From Candidatus Solibacter usitatus (GTDB lineage Bacteria; Acidobacteriota; Terriglobia; Bryobacterales; Bryobacteraceae): a stretch of DNA of 49,934 bases. The stretch is from contig JACPVQ010000115.1 in NCBI GenBank assembly GCA_016191645.1, positions 1-49,934 of the forward strand. The letters run 5' to 3'. The notes below the pieces were generated by a model that worked only from the letters and a program-made list of their open reading frames with translations, was not told the origin of the DNA and did no database searches. The translations under genes and the position numbers were made by a program. Below, piece after piece: positions 24,305-33,108 of the stretch (its first letter is position 1; each line of letters opens with the position of its first letter).

Positions 24305-27300
24305 ATGAGACTCGCATTGGCAGCCTTCCTTCTTTTCGTCCCCGCCGCCTGGGGGCAGTCCTTTACTGCAAGTGTGATCGGGAACGTCAGCGACGCTACC
24401 GGAGCGGCGATCCCCAATGTCACCATCACGGCCACAAACGTCTCCACAAACCTGAAAACGGAGACGCGAAGTGACGGCACCGGACGCTTTTTGGCCGCAG
24501 GTCTTCAGCCCGGTTTGTATCTGGTGGAAGCGTCGTCGGCCGGGTTCAAGAAGTTTGCGCGGAGCGGGGTTTCTCTCGCCGTCGGTCAGCAGGTGAAACT
24601 CGACATCGCGATGACGGTGGGTGAGATTACGGAGAACGTTACGGTTTCGGCGGAGATGTCCACCATCGAGACCACCACCTCCACCGTTGGCAAAGTAGTT
24701 TCCAACAAGGCCATTCTTAATCTTCCGCTCAACTCGAGAAACATCTACTCTCTGATCTATCTCACGCCCGGCGTCGCCGGTTCCATCGGAAACAATTACA
24801 ACAGCATGAGCTACTCCATCAACGGCGCCAGAGCCTCCATGATGGACACCTTGATCGACGGCGCGACGGCCTCGCATCCCACGGTACAAGGATATTCCGG
24901 GATCTCCGCGTTCCCCAGCGTCGACGCGATCGGCGAGTTCAAAGTGCTGGGAGCGAATTTTCAGGCGGAGTACGGCCGCACGGCGGGAAGCGTTCTCAAC
25001 GTGGTGTATAAATCCGGCACGAACGACTTCCACGGCACGGCGTATGAGTTTCTGCGCAATTCCAAACTGGACGCGAATACGTTCTACAACAATCTACGCG
25101 ATGTGCCCCTGTCCAGTTTCAAACGTAGTCAATATGGAGGCACCTTCGGCGGGCCTATCGTCAGGAACCGCACGTTCTTTATGTCCTCCTATGAAGGATT
25201 GCGGCAGCGCAACTTCAGTTCCCGAACGGCAACGGTGCCCACCGTTCTGGAACGCGCCGGAGATTTTTCGCAGACGTTCGCGGGCGCGAACAACCCCGTG
25301 GTCATTTTCGATCCGTCCACGACGCGGCCCTCGGGCGCGGCCTTTATTCGCGACGCCTTCCCCGGCAACATCGTCCCCGCGCTGCGCCAGGATCGCGTGG
25401 GCCGCAATGCCATGAAGTTTTATCCCGCTCCCAACACCCAGGGTTCGCCCTTTACGAATGCGAACAACTATTACAACCAGGGATCGTCGGCTCTGGATAT
25501 CGATCAGATCGACGGGCGAGTGGATCACAATTTCAATTCCACCAATCGATTGTTCGTCCGCTACTCGTACCGCAATCAGGACAGTCTGCCGGCTGTGCTC
25601 TGGCCCAAGGAATTGACCGCCGCGGAGACCACGAACAATGAACGGAACAGGATGCACAACGGAGTCATCGACTACACGTTGACCCCCAATGCGACCACCG
25701 TGGTTTCCCTGCGCGGGGGATACGCGCGCAGTCTGTACTTCTACGAAAACCTCGGACTTGGTTTTCTGGCATCTTCAATAGGATTCCCCACCGCGCTCGA
25801 CACGGCGGGCGGACTGTCCATGTTTCCGCGGTTCGCCGCCGGCGGATACACGACGCTGGGAAACCAGGACAACCGTTACAACGCGTTCATGACGTATACG
25901 CTGGCGGGAAGCATCTCCAAAATGCACGGCGCGCATACGCTCAAAGCGGGTTACGACGGCCGTCTGATTCGCGTGAACAACCGCGAGTCGCGAGCCACGT
26001 CCGGCGATTTCAGTTTCAGCGCCGGATTCACGCAAGGGCCGAATCCCAATACGGCGGCAGCGAATCGCGGCAATTCCATTGCGAGCCTGTTGTTGGGCAC
26101 CGGAAGCGGAGGATCGCTGATTCAGAGCTTTAAGGATGCGGCGGCGCAGAGTTTTTACACGGCGCTGTACTTCCAGGATGACTGGCGGGTTTCGAAGAAA
26201 CTCACGCTGAACCTGGGCCTTCGCTACGACCTGGATACACCGCGCACCGAACGCTATGACCGCATGAATTACTTCGATCCGTTTGCACGGTCTCCACTGG
26301 CGGCGAACACGCCGGGGTACTCAAACCTCACCGGTGGATTGGTCTTCGTCGGCGTGAATGGACGTCCGCGGTCGCAGTATTTTACGGACAAGAACAATTT
26401 CGCGCCCCGCATTGGCTTCGCCTATCAAGCGGGCAAGAATACGGCGATTCGCGGCGGCTTCGGAAACATATTCGCCATTTCCCTGCAGCAAGCGCATGGA
26501 ACGGTCGGTCCATTTGGATTCCGCACGCAGACTCCCTGGGTGAGCACCATCGATGGCATCACATCGAACTACGCGCTTTCCAATCCGTTTCCCGGCGGGT
26601 TCCAGGCTCCTCCCGGATCTTCGCAGGGGCTGCTCACGCAGGCTGGAGCCAACATTCAAGCGCCCGTGCAAGAGACCCTCACACCATATTCGATGCAGTG
26701 GAATTTCAACGTGCAGCGGAATCTGCCGGCGAGCGTTTTGTTGGAAGTGGCCTACGTGGGCACGCGCGGCTTGCAGCTTTCGCGCAACGATGAAGGAGGA
26801 TTGAGCTTGAACCAGCTTGATCCGAAATACATGGCATTGGGCGCGCAGTTGAATCAGACCGTGGAGAATCCTTTTTACGCCAGTGTGAACAGCGGAGTGC
26901 TGGCCACGCCCCGCATTAGCAGGGCGCAGTCGCTGCGGCCGTATCCGCAGTTCACCGACGTCATTCCGCTCTACTCCACCGGCGCGTCGTCCAACTATCA
27001 TGCCTTGCAGGTCAGCTTCAACAAACGCTTCTCGCGGGGCATGCAGTTCGACGGGAGCTATACCTGGGCGAAATCGATTCAGGAAGCGTTGAGTCATGTC
27101 GACAGCTACAACGTGCGTGCATCCCGGTCCCTTGCGGACTACGACATCGCGCATCGTTTCGTGATCGGTTACATCTATGAATTGCCTTTTGGCCGCGGCC
27201 GCCGCTTTGGCGCCGGTTGGGACCGGATGACGAATACGGTACTGGGCGGCTGGCAGATCAACGGATTCACCGATTATCAATCCGGCACCCCACTCTCCAT

Positions 27301-27697
27301 TTCGGCGAACAATGTCGCCGGGCTCTTCAACTCGCGCGGACTTGCCAACAACAACGGGACCAGCGCGAAGATCGGCGGCGACATTCACAATCGCCTGTTG
27401 CGCTACTTCGACACCAGCGTGTTCTCGCAGCCCGCGGCTTTCACCTTCGGCAATACACAACCTGGTTCGCCGGACTTGCGTTCGCCCGGAATCCGCAATT
27501 GGGATCTCTCCATCTTCAAAGATTTCCGCTTGCGGGAGAAGATGCAGCTGCAATTCCGCGCCGAAACGTTCAATGCGTTTAACACCGTTCGTTTCGGCAG
27601 CCCGAACACCGCGGTTACCTCCAATCAGTTTGGACAGATCAGCACGCAGGCGAACTCGCCGCGGCAGATCCAATTCGGATTGAAGCTGTTGTTCTGA
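24305..27697 (+). CDS. Oar-like TonB-dependent receptor with carboxypeptidase-regulatory-like domain
   Basis: The 1130-residue outer-membrane protein has a signal peptide ([18 protein letters not shown]) and an N-terminal carboxypeptidase-like beta-sandwich ([20 protein letters not shown], about 25-105). A plug follows with [55 protein letters not shown] and [20 protein letters not shown] large beta-barrel comes next, ending FGLKLLF. This OmpA-related/Oar-type receptor is a hallmark of Acidobacteriota, which carry dozens. Substrate is unknown; large polymers or peptides are typical guesses. The ATG at 24305 is chosen for the signal peptide. Confidence 0.92.
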   Translation: MRLALAAFLLFVPAAWGQSFTASVIGNVSDATGAAIPNVTITATNVSTNLKTETRSDGTGRFLAAGLQPGLYLVEASSAGFKKFARSGVSLAVGQQVKLDIAMTVGEITENVTVSAEMSTIETTTSTVGKVVSNKAILNLPLNSRNIYSLIYLTPGVAGSIGNNYNSMSYSINGARASMMDTLIDGATASHPTVQGYSGISAFPSVDAIGEFKVLGANFQAEYGRTAGSVLNVVYKSGTNDFHGTAYEFLRNSKLDANTFYNNLRDVPLSSFKRSQYGGTFGGPIVRNRTFFMSSYEGLRQRNFSSRTATVPTVLERAGDFSQTFAGANNPVVIFDPSTTRPSGAAFIRDAFPGNIVPALRQDRVGRNAMKFYPAPNTQGSPFTNANNYYNQGSSALDIDQIDGRVDHNFNSTNRLFVRYSYRNQDSLPAVLWPKELTAAETTNNERNRMHNGVIDYTLTPNATTVVSLRGGYARSLYFYENLGLGFLASSIGFPTALDTAGGLSMFPRFAAGGYTTLGNQDNRYNAFMTYTLAGSISKMHGAHTLKAGYDGRLIRVNNRESRATSGDFSFSAGFTQGPNPNTAAANRGNSIASLLLGTGSGGSLIQSFKDAAAQSFYTALYFQDDWRVSKKLTLNLGLRYDLDTPRTERYDRMNYFDPFARSPLAANTPGYSNLTGGLVFVGVNGRPRSQYFTDKNNFAPRIGFAYQAGKNTAIRGGFGNIFAISLQQAHGTVGPFGFRTQTPWVSTIDGITSNYALSNPFPGGFQAPPGSSQGLLTQAGANIQAPVQETLTPYSMQWNFNVQRNLPASVLLEVAYVGTRGLQLSRNDEGGLSLNQLDPKYMALGAQLNQTVENPFYASVNSGVLATPRISRAQSLRPYPQFTDVIPLYSTGASSNYHALQVSFNKRFSRGMQFDGSYTWAKSIQEALSHVDSYNVRASRSLADYDIAHRFVIGYIYELPFGRGRRFGAGWDRMTNTVLGGWQINGFTDYQSGTPLSISANNVAGLFNSRGLANNNGTSAKIGGDIHNRLLRYFDTSVFSQPAAFTFGNTQPGSPDLRSPGIRNWDLSIFKDFRLREKMQLQFRAETFNAFNTVRFGSPNTAVTSNQFGQISTQANSPRQIQFGLKLLF

Positions 27698-27710
27698 GCG
27701 GGCCTCCCCC

Positions 27711-30164
27711 ATGGAAGGTGCAAACGACAGCCGCGAACATCCGAAACCGGCGCAGTCTCCCTTCCTCGTAAATCAACAGGTCGCCGGCCGGTTTCGTATT
27801 GTGCGCCGGCTGGCGCAAGGCGGAATGGGCATCGTCTACGAGGCCTACGACGAAAAGCTCGATCGCCGCATCGCGTTGAAATGCGCGAAAGCGCCGTATA
27901 CAGGGCAGCTTCCACCCGAAGTGCGGCTGGCAAGTGAAGTCAGCCACCGCAACGTTTGCAAGATTTTCGAAATTCACACGGCGTCCACTCCGGAAGGGGA
28001 GATCGATTTCTTCACCATGGAGTTTCTGGATGGAGAAACCTTGTCGCAGCGATTGCGCCGCGGAAAACTTGCGGAGGCGGAAGCCAGGAAAGTGGCGCTG
28101 CAACTCTGTAGCGGATTGGCGGAAGCGCATCGCAACCGGGTGATTCACGGCGATCTGAAAAGCGACAACGTGATTCTCACGGTCGACACGAACGGCGAAC
28201 AGAGGGCCGTGATCACTGATTTCGGGCTGGCGCGGAGCGAGGCACTCACCGGCAACCTGGGCGGCACGCCGGGCTACATGGCGCCGGAGTTGCTGCAAGG
28301 CAGCTTTACCAGCGTTGCATCGGACATCTATGCGCTGGGCATCATATTTCATGAAATGGTGAGCGGGCTGCGTCCGCGGGAGCGCGCCGCGATGTTGGCG
28401 TCCACCGTAGTGCTGGAAAAAGGCTCGCCGCCGCCGTCCCCCGTCAATATCGGCGGCGTCCCGTTGCCTCTCCATTCGAAATGGGACTCGATTTTGCGCC
28501 GCTGCCTGGACGCGGACCCGGCGAAGCGCTTCCAATCCGCACGCGAAGTGGCCGACGCCATCGCGCCCCCGCCGAAACGCCGCCGCGCGCTTTACGCCGC
28601 GGCGCTGGTGACAATTGCAGCCGCTACGGGGTTAGTCACTTATCAACGCACAACCGCGCCCGCGGAGAAGATAATCCTGACTCTTCAGCCGTTTGAGTCG
28701 AGTGCGGAAACCGCGAACGAGGCGGGCAGTTTGCACGCGGCGGCGGGAGCAACCATCGCGAAGTTGCGCGGCAGTGCCCGCACTTCGTTCTCCGTGGCGG
28801 ATGCCGGCGCAACGCACTTCCTGCAAGTCACGCTGCGGCGCGTGAATGAAAAGGTGATGCTGCGCGTCCGCATCACGGACGCCGGAAAGCAAGCCGATCT
28901 CACACAATGGAGCGCGGCATACGAACCGGCGGAAATGCGCTACGCTCCGGGCGCATTGGCGGGCGTGGTCACCAACGCGTTTCATCTTCCGAATGGTTCC
29001 AATGGATGCACTGTTTCGACGGCGGCACGAGAGGCATACAACGAAGGTCTATCCTTGATCCGCATCGATCGTCAAGTCGACATGGCCTTGCAACGCATGC
29101 AGGAGGCCATCGACGCCGATCCCGATTCGCCGCTGACGCACGCCGGTTTGGCCGAAGCGCGGTGGCGAAAATATCTGGTTGTGGACGATCCGCTGGATTG
29201 GCGCGAGAAATCCGTGGACGCTTCGCGGCGGGCGGAGATCCGCAATCCCGATTGCGCCGAAGTGCACCGCATCGCTGGGTTGGTGGATGCGAGCGCGGCG
29301 AATTATACGCAAGCGATTGCGCGGTTTCAACGCGCCGCGGAACTGAACGAATCGAACAGCGACACGCACCGTCGTCTCGCTCAAGCCTACAGGCGAAACA
29401 ACCAGACTGCGGAAGCCTTGGCGTCCTACCGGCGGGCCGTGGAGATGGAGCCCGGATACTACCGCACCCACCAGGACTTGGGCGGGTTCCTGCTGGAGCG
29501 TGCGAATCTGGCGGAAGCGATCCGTTCGTTTCAGAAGGCGGTTGAGCTTGCTCCAAACGAGCCTGGCCTGCGCATTTCTTTGGCGACCAGCCTCAAGAAT
29601 AACGGCCGCTTCGCCGAAGCGGAGCGCGAATTGCGAACGGCTCTGCAACTCCGGGAATCCGCTAGTTCGTTGTACGAACTGGGCCGCACGCTCATGTATC
29701 AAGGCAAAGATCGCGAGGCCGTTCCCTACTTCGAACGGGCACTGAAACTCGATGCGAAACGGGCGAGTTTGTGGATGTATCTTGGGCTCGGCAGACTGCG
29801 CATGGGAATGCCGGGTCAGGCGCATATCGACTTCCAACGCGCATTGCAACTCGTGTCGGATGAAGTGGAGCGCGAACCCAGAAACGGATTCACCAGATCC
29901 CGCTTGGCCTACCTCTGCGCCCGCACAGGCGACCGCGCTCGCGCGGAATCGGAGGTCAAGCAAGCACTGGCACTGCAGCCCGAGCACGCCGACGTGAAAT
30001 GGCTGGCGGCGCTCACCTATGAACTGCTGGGAAAACGCGAGAGTGCGCTGGAGATACTCACTTCTGCTTCGCAGGAAATGCTTGCGGATATCGGCCGTTG
30101 GCCCGAGGCATTCACCTTGACAAGGGACCCGGGGTTTGCAAGACTGTTGAGACCCTCGAAATAG
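27711..30164 (+). CDS. Transmembrane Ser/Thr protein kinase with C-terminal TPR repeats
   Basis: The 817-residue protein has an N-terminal Hanks-type kinase domain (about 28-285): glycine loop LAQGGMGIVY, ATP-anchoring K57, catalytic loop HGDLKSDN (D148, N153), DFG at 170-172 and APE at 191-193. The catalytic triplet is HGD not HRD, so it is a non-RD kinase that may not need activation-loop phosphorylation. A basic stretch (KRRR) and one transmembrane helix (about 293-311) follow. The outer part has a region recalling TolB-like N-domains (FLQVTLRRVNEKVMLRVRITD), then roughly ten TPR units (AIARFQRAAELNESNSDTH onward). It is the first gene of a four-gene run with spacing 12, 3 and 3 bases. Confidence 0.92.
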   Translation: MEGANDSREHPKPAQSPFLVNQQVAGRFRIVRRLAQGGMGIVYEAYDEKLDRRIALKCAKAPYTGQLPPEVRLASEVSHRNVCKIFEIHTASTPEGEIDFFTMEFLDGETLSQRLRRGKLAEAEARKVALQLCSGLAEAHRNRVIHGDLKSDNVILTVDTNGEQRAVITDFGLARSEALTGNLGGTPGYMAPELLQGSFTSVASDIYALGIIFHEMVSGLRPRERAAMLASTVVLEKGSPPPSPVNIGGVPLPLHSKWDSILRRCLDADPAKRFQSAREVADAIAPPPKRRRALYAAALVTIAAATGLVTYQRTTAPAEKIILTLQPFESSAETANEAGSLHAAAGATIAKLRGSARTSFSVADAGATHFLQVTLRRVNEKVMLRVRITDAGKQADLTQWSAAYEPAEMRYAPGALAGVVTNAFHLPNGSNGCTVSTAAREAYNEGLSLIRIDRQVDMALQRMQEAIDADPDSPLTHAGLAEARWRKYLVVDDPLDWREKSVDASRRAEIRNPDCAEVHRIAGLVDASAANYTQAIARFQRAAELNESNSDTHRRLAQAYRRNNQTAEALASYRRAVEMEPGYYRTHQDLGGFLLERANLAEAIRSFQKAVELAPNEPGLRISLATSLKNNGRFAEAERELRTALQLRESASSLYELGRTLMYQGKDREAVPYFERALKLDAKRASLWMYLGLGRLRMGMPGQAHIDFQRALQLVSDEVEREPRNGFTRSRLAYLCARTGDRARAESEVKQALALQPEHADVKWLAALTYELLGKRESALEILTSASQEMLADIGRWPEAFTLTRDPGFARLLRPSK

Positions 30165-30176
30165 GAGTAACCGCAG

Positions 30177-30422
30177 ATGGCACGCAAACCCTCGAAGAAG
30201 ACCGCCGCCGCAGCACCGGAAATGGTCCCACTCTTGACAATTTTCATTCGCAAGGACGTCCTGGACTCCTTGGGCGGAGCGAACGCGCTTCTGGCCGGAG
30301 GCGGCGACGACCCGGGACAGGGCGGCGACCTTCGCGGAGGCGGCGATGATCCGGGACAGGGCGGCGATCTTCGCGGAGGCGGAGGGCCCGCGCCCAAGAG
30401 GCGATCCAGAAAAAAGAGTTAG
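30177..30422 (+). CDS. Small basic peptide with tandem GG-rich repeats, candidate protease substrate
   Basis: The 81-residue protein matches no family I know. The N-terminus is basic (MARKPSKK), then a hydrophobic strand (MVPLLTIFIRKDVLDSL, 16-32), then LGGANALLAGG. Two exact 13-residue repeats follow at 43-55 and 56-68 (GDDPGQGGDLRGG), and the tail is basic (PKRRSRKKS). The repeats differ at DNA level by synonymous changes only (GAC to GAT), which shows that the protein sequence is under selection. GGAG lies 9 bases before the ATG, overlapping the kinase stop. LRGG and LAGG sites and the next gene, a papain-like peptidase, suggest cleavage after double glycine (inference). The peptide could be secreted or a protein tag. 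Confidence 0.75.
   Translation: MARKPSKKTAAAAPEMVPLLTIFIRKDVLDSLGGANALLAGGGDDPGQGGDLRGGGDDPGQGGDLRGGGGPAPKRRSRKKS
30303..30380 (+). repeat. Two tandem 39-base coding repeats
   Basis: Units 30303-30341 and 30342-30380 encode the same 13 residues; differences are at third codon positions. The repeat is in frame and within the small peptide gene. Confidence 0.9.
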
Positions 30423-30425
30423 CGC

Positions 30426-30962
30426 ATGAAGAAGCGCATCGACGGCCTGAAACTCCAGAAGCAGCTGCAGGACGAGTGGTGCTGGTCGGCGGTCACCACG
30501 TCTCTTGACCGGTTCCTGGACGGTGCGTCCAGCCTTACGCAGTGCAAGACGGTTTCTAACGAGCTTCATCATCTCTGCTGCGGAGAATTGGCCGGCGAAC
30601 AACTCAAGCGCTGTAATCAGACCAACACGCTGCACGAGCCGCTGGATCATCTCGGCTGGCTGGCGCAGCCTCCCATCCTCGAACCGTTGCGGCTGCAAGC
30701 CGTGCGCAGGGAGATTGATGCGGGGCGTCCCGTCTGCTGCTACATTCGCTGGCGCAATAGCCTGAATGGCCACTTCGTAGCGATCACGGGTTATGAGAGC
30801 GATAGCCACGACGTTTTTGTGGACGATCCTCTCTTCCCACCCGACTGGCGCGACTACGATCGATTCTCCTCTCATGCGGAGGGCGATGGATACAGGCACG
30901 GCAAGGGGATTTGGTTCGCGTCGTTTCTCTTAAACTCGCGGCGAAGGGTTGCGGGTTCTTAG
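30426..30962 (+). CDS. Papain-like cysteine peptidase (AvrRpt2/C70- or C39-like)
   Basis: The 178-residue protein shows a papain-like catalytic arrangement: oxyanion Gln13 and Cys19 in QLQDEWCWSAVTTSLDRF, His116 in NGHFVAITGY and Asp133 or Asp134 in VFVDDPLF. The Q-x5-CWxA start followed by TQC (residue 40) is typical of the AvrRpt2-like C70 family and its bacterial relatives, which act as cis- or trans-cleaving proteases. C39 bacteriocin-processing peptidases, which cut after Gly-Gly, share this fold. There is no signal peptide. It begins 3 bases after the peptide gene and is followed after 3 bases by an uncharacterised gene. Confidence 0.82.
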   Translation: MKKRIDGLKLQKQLQDEWCWSAVTTSLDRFLDGASSLTQCKTVSNELHHLCCGELAGEQLKRCNQTNTLHEPLDHLGWLAQPPILEPLRLQAVRREIDAGRPVCCYIRWRNSLNGHFVAITGYESDSHDVFVDDPLFPPDWRDYDRFSSHAEGDGYRHGKGIWFASFLLNSRRRVAGS

Positions 30963-30965
30963 TTC

Positions 30966-31529
30966 ATGGCACTGATCACCGTTCCGCCGAGGCCTGATCT
31001 GGCCCAGAAATTTCGCTTGAGTTTCTACGCGCGAGCGGAACGTCAGGACCCACTGAGCCAGGAGATTCATGTCCCCGTGGACGTGAGTACTGTCGAAAAC
31101 ATCACCGCTGGAAAGTGCGCTGAAGGTGCCGAATGGTCCGGCTGTGTTTTTTTCTGCGATCAAATGGGGGAGGCGTATTCCTGTGAGATGACAAGCCCCG
31201 ATTTGTATGGCTCCGCGTCCTTCCGCGGTTTGGCGAGCGGTCCTGAAGCGGATGAGGCGCTGCGGCTCATTAGCAAGGCGCGCGGCTACTATAAGACGAC
31301 GTCGGGCGATTATGAATTGCGGCTGTTTTCCGTCCCCGGACTTTACCTGGAAGCATTTCGCTTGCTTTCGATGAAGCCCGGCGAACCGGACTTATATGTC
31401 CCTTGGATCACGCCCATCGAAGATTGGAAGCATCCGGAGATCCAGGAGTCCGGAGATTTTTTCAAGCTCATTGAGCCTGTCGCGCAAAGGCGTGTGCGCC
31501 CCGATGGTGCGGATCCGTTGATGGCGTGA
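30966..31529 (+). CDS. Uncharacterised protein, last gene of the kinase-peptide-peptidase run
   Basis: The 187-residue protein has no signal peptide or transmembrane segment and no family that I can name. Visible features are an acidic mixed alpha/beta composition, three cysteines in CAEGAEWSGCVFFC (about 51-64), and a segment YELRLFSVPGLYLEAFRLLS that resembles a motif in unassigned bacterial proteins ending in VPxLYxEALWL. Its start lies 3 bases after the peptidase stop, so it is very likely part of the same operon and pathway. Possible roles are adaptor, immunity-like or substrate protein; none is supported by motif. Confidence 0.7.
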   Translation: MALITVPPRPDLAQKFRLSFYARAERQDPLSQEIHVPVDVSTVENITAGKCAEGAEWSGCVFFCDQMGEAYSCEMTSPDLYGSASFRGLASGPEADEALRLISKARGYYKTTSGDYELRLFSVPGLYLEAFRLLSMKPGEPDLYVPWITPIEDWKHPEIQESGDFFKLIEPVAQRRVRPDGADPLMA

Positions 31530-31563
31530 TCCTCAATGTAGGGCAAGCTTCAGCCTCGCCCTG

Positions 31564-31766
31564 GAGTTTTGACATTTGCCAATTTTGTGTGGGGCGGATC
31601 TCCAGATCTGCAGCGGGATCTCCAGATCCCGCATGGCCTCGCAAGAGGCCATCGGCTGCTTTGCAGCAGCCCGGGAGATTGCGATTACTTCAGGCAGAGC
31701 CGGTCTGGAGACCGGCTCGCAGATCTGGAGATCTGCCCCACACAAACTCGGGAAATGTCCAAACTC
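31564..31766. mobile_element. Fold-back repeat element with 48-base terminal inverted repeats (MITE-like)
   Basis: The left arm at 31564-31611 and right arm at 31719-31766 are inverted copies with about 43 of 48 matches. Between them are more hairpins: GGGATCT-CC-AGATCCC, GGCCTC-GCAA-GAGGCC, GCTGC-TTT-GCAGC and GCCGGTCT-GG-AGACCGGC. It encodes no protein and lies in the 391-base gap before carA. No clear target-site duplication is seen. A further inverted repeat GCGGGATCT/AGATCCCGC lies at 31809-31838; no gene is seen in the rest of the gap. Parts recur at 4882-4915 and 20635-20661. Confidence 0.65.
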
Positions 31767-31920
31767 GCACCCGCGAAGCGGCCGTCGCTGGTGGTTTTCG
31801 ACCGTGCCGCGGGATCTCCAGATATCTTCAGATCCCGCGCGAGGCTTCAGTTTTGCCTCCGGCGAGCGGATTGAAGCTCTCTGCAAACCGAAGTTCGCCT
31901 CGCCTCACGCCGGCGCTTGA

Positions 31921-33105
31921 ATGATGTCCGCCAATCATGCTTCAATAGTGAAAACCCCCAAAGGAGCAAACTACTTGGAGCAGGCCTTGCTCGCCTTGGA
32001 AGACGGCACCGTCTTTGAAGGCATTGGATTTGGTGCGCGTCAACAGCGCTTTGGTGAAGTCGTATTCAATACCGCCATCACCGGATACCAGGAAGTGTTC
32101 ACCGACCCTTCTTACACGGGGCAGATTGTCTGCCTCACCAATCCGCAAATCGGAAACTATGGAGCGAACCTGGGCGATTGCGAATCGGCCCGGCCCTATA
32201 TAGAAGGACTCATTGTTCGCGAGTTTTCGCCGATCGCCAGCAATTGGCGCAGTGAAGAAAGCGCCGGCCAATTTCTGGCGCGCCACGGTATCCCCGTGAT
32301 TGCGGAAGTGGACACGCGCAGGCTGGTGAGAAAACTGCGCATGGGTGGTGTATTGCGCGGTGTGATCGGTTTCGGGAGCGACGGCGCGGCGCTGGTGAAA
32401 GCGGCATTGCAGTCTCCATCCATGATCGGGCTGGATCTTGCCACGCGCGTGACTACCGCCGAACGCTACGAATGGGGCGAGTCCGCTGCCAAGTGTTCGC
32501 CTTCCGAGCAGATTGGCGATGCCGCTGAACCTCAGTATCGAGTGGTGGCGTACGACTTTGGGATCAAGCGCAATATTCTACGCCGGCTTGTGCATGCGGG
32601 ATGCAAGGTGACCGTCGTGCCCGCGGCGACAGCGGCGGAGGATGTTCTGGCGTTGCGCCCCGACGGCGTGTTTCTCTCCAACGGCCCAGGCGATCCGGAA
32701 CCGTTGGAATATCAGGCGACGCAAGTTCGAAAGCTCATCGGCAAGACGCCGATCTTCGGCATCTGTCTGGGACATCAGATCCTCGGGCTGGCGATGGGCG
32801 GAAAAACGTTCAAGCTCAAGTTCGGGCATCGCGGAGCGAATCATCCAGTGCTCAACCGCCGCACCAACAAAGTGGAGATCACGTCGCAGAATCACGGGTT
32901 CGCGGTGGATCCCGATTCGCTGCGCGACAGCGTTGTGGAGTTGACGCACATCAATCTCAATGACAATACGGTGGAAGGCCTGCGCCACCGCGAGCATCCG
33001 GCGTTTTGCGTACAATATCATCCCGAGGCCGCGCCCGGGCCGCACGACTCGCACTATCTGTTCGGCGATTTCATACAACTCATGAGAGATCATCAAAGGT
33101 CATAA
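31921..33105 (+). CDS. carA: Carbamoyl-phosphate synthase small subunit
   Basis: The 394-residue glutaminase subunit supplies ammonia for carbamoyl phosphate synthesis (pyrimidine and arginine pathways). It begins with the family N-domain (LALEDGTVFEGIGFG, FNTAITGYQEVFTDPSYTGQ, NYG). The class I glutaminase part carries the nucleophile Cys in FGICLGHQILGLA and the His/Glu pair in VQYHPEAAPGPHDS. An extra N-terminal stretch (MMSANHASIVKTPKGANY) before LEQALL suggests the start may be later, but no better ATG is visible. carB follows 3 bases downstream. A repeat-rich gap separates it from the preceding operon. Confidence 0.95.
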   Translation: MMSANHASIVKTPKGANYLEQALLALEDGTVFEGIGFGARQQRFGEVVFNTAITGYQEVFTDPSYTGQIVCLTNPQIGNYGANLGDCESARPYIEGLIVREFSPIASNWRSEESAGQFLARHGIPVIAEVDTRRLVRKLRMGGVLRGVIGFGSDGAALVKAALQSPSMIGLDLATRVTTAERYEWGESAAKCSPSEQIGDAAEPQYRVVAYDFGIKRNILRRLVHAGCKVTVVPAATAAEDVLALRPDGVFLSNGPGDPEPLEYQATQVRKLIGKTPIFGICLGHQILGLAMGGKTFKLKFGHRGANHPVLNRRTNKVEITSQNHGFAVDPDSLRDSVVELTHINLNDNTVEGLRHREHPAFCVQYHPEAAPGPHDSHYLFGDFIQLMRDHQRS

Positions 33106-33108
33106 GGG

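Noticed and set aside
26321-27712. A 463-residue minus-strand frame opposite the Oar-like receptor
   Set aside because: Composition and position mark it as a mirror of the receptor gene.
30303-30380. The 39-base tandem units as a CRISPR or plain satellite
   Set aside because: There are no spacers, the units are in frame and differ only synonymously.
29049-30899. A 616-residue minus-strand frame opposite the kinase, peptide and peptidase genes
   Set aside because: It lacks motifs, while the plus strand carries kinase and peptidase catalytic residues and synonymous repeat changes. Its length reflects codon bias.
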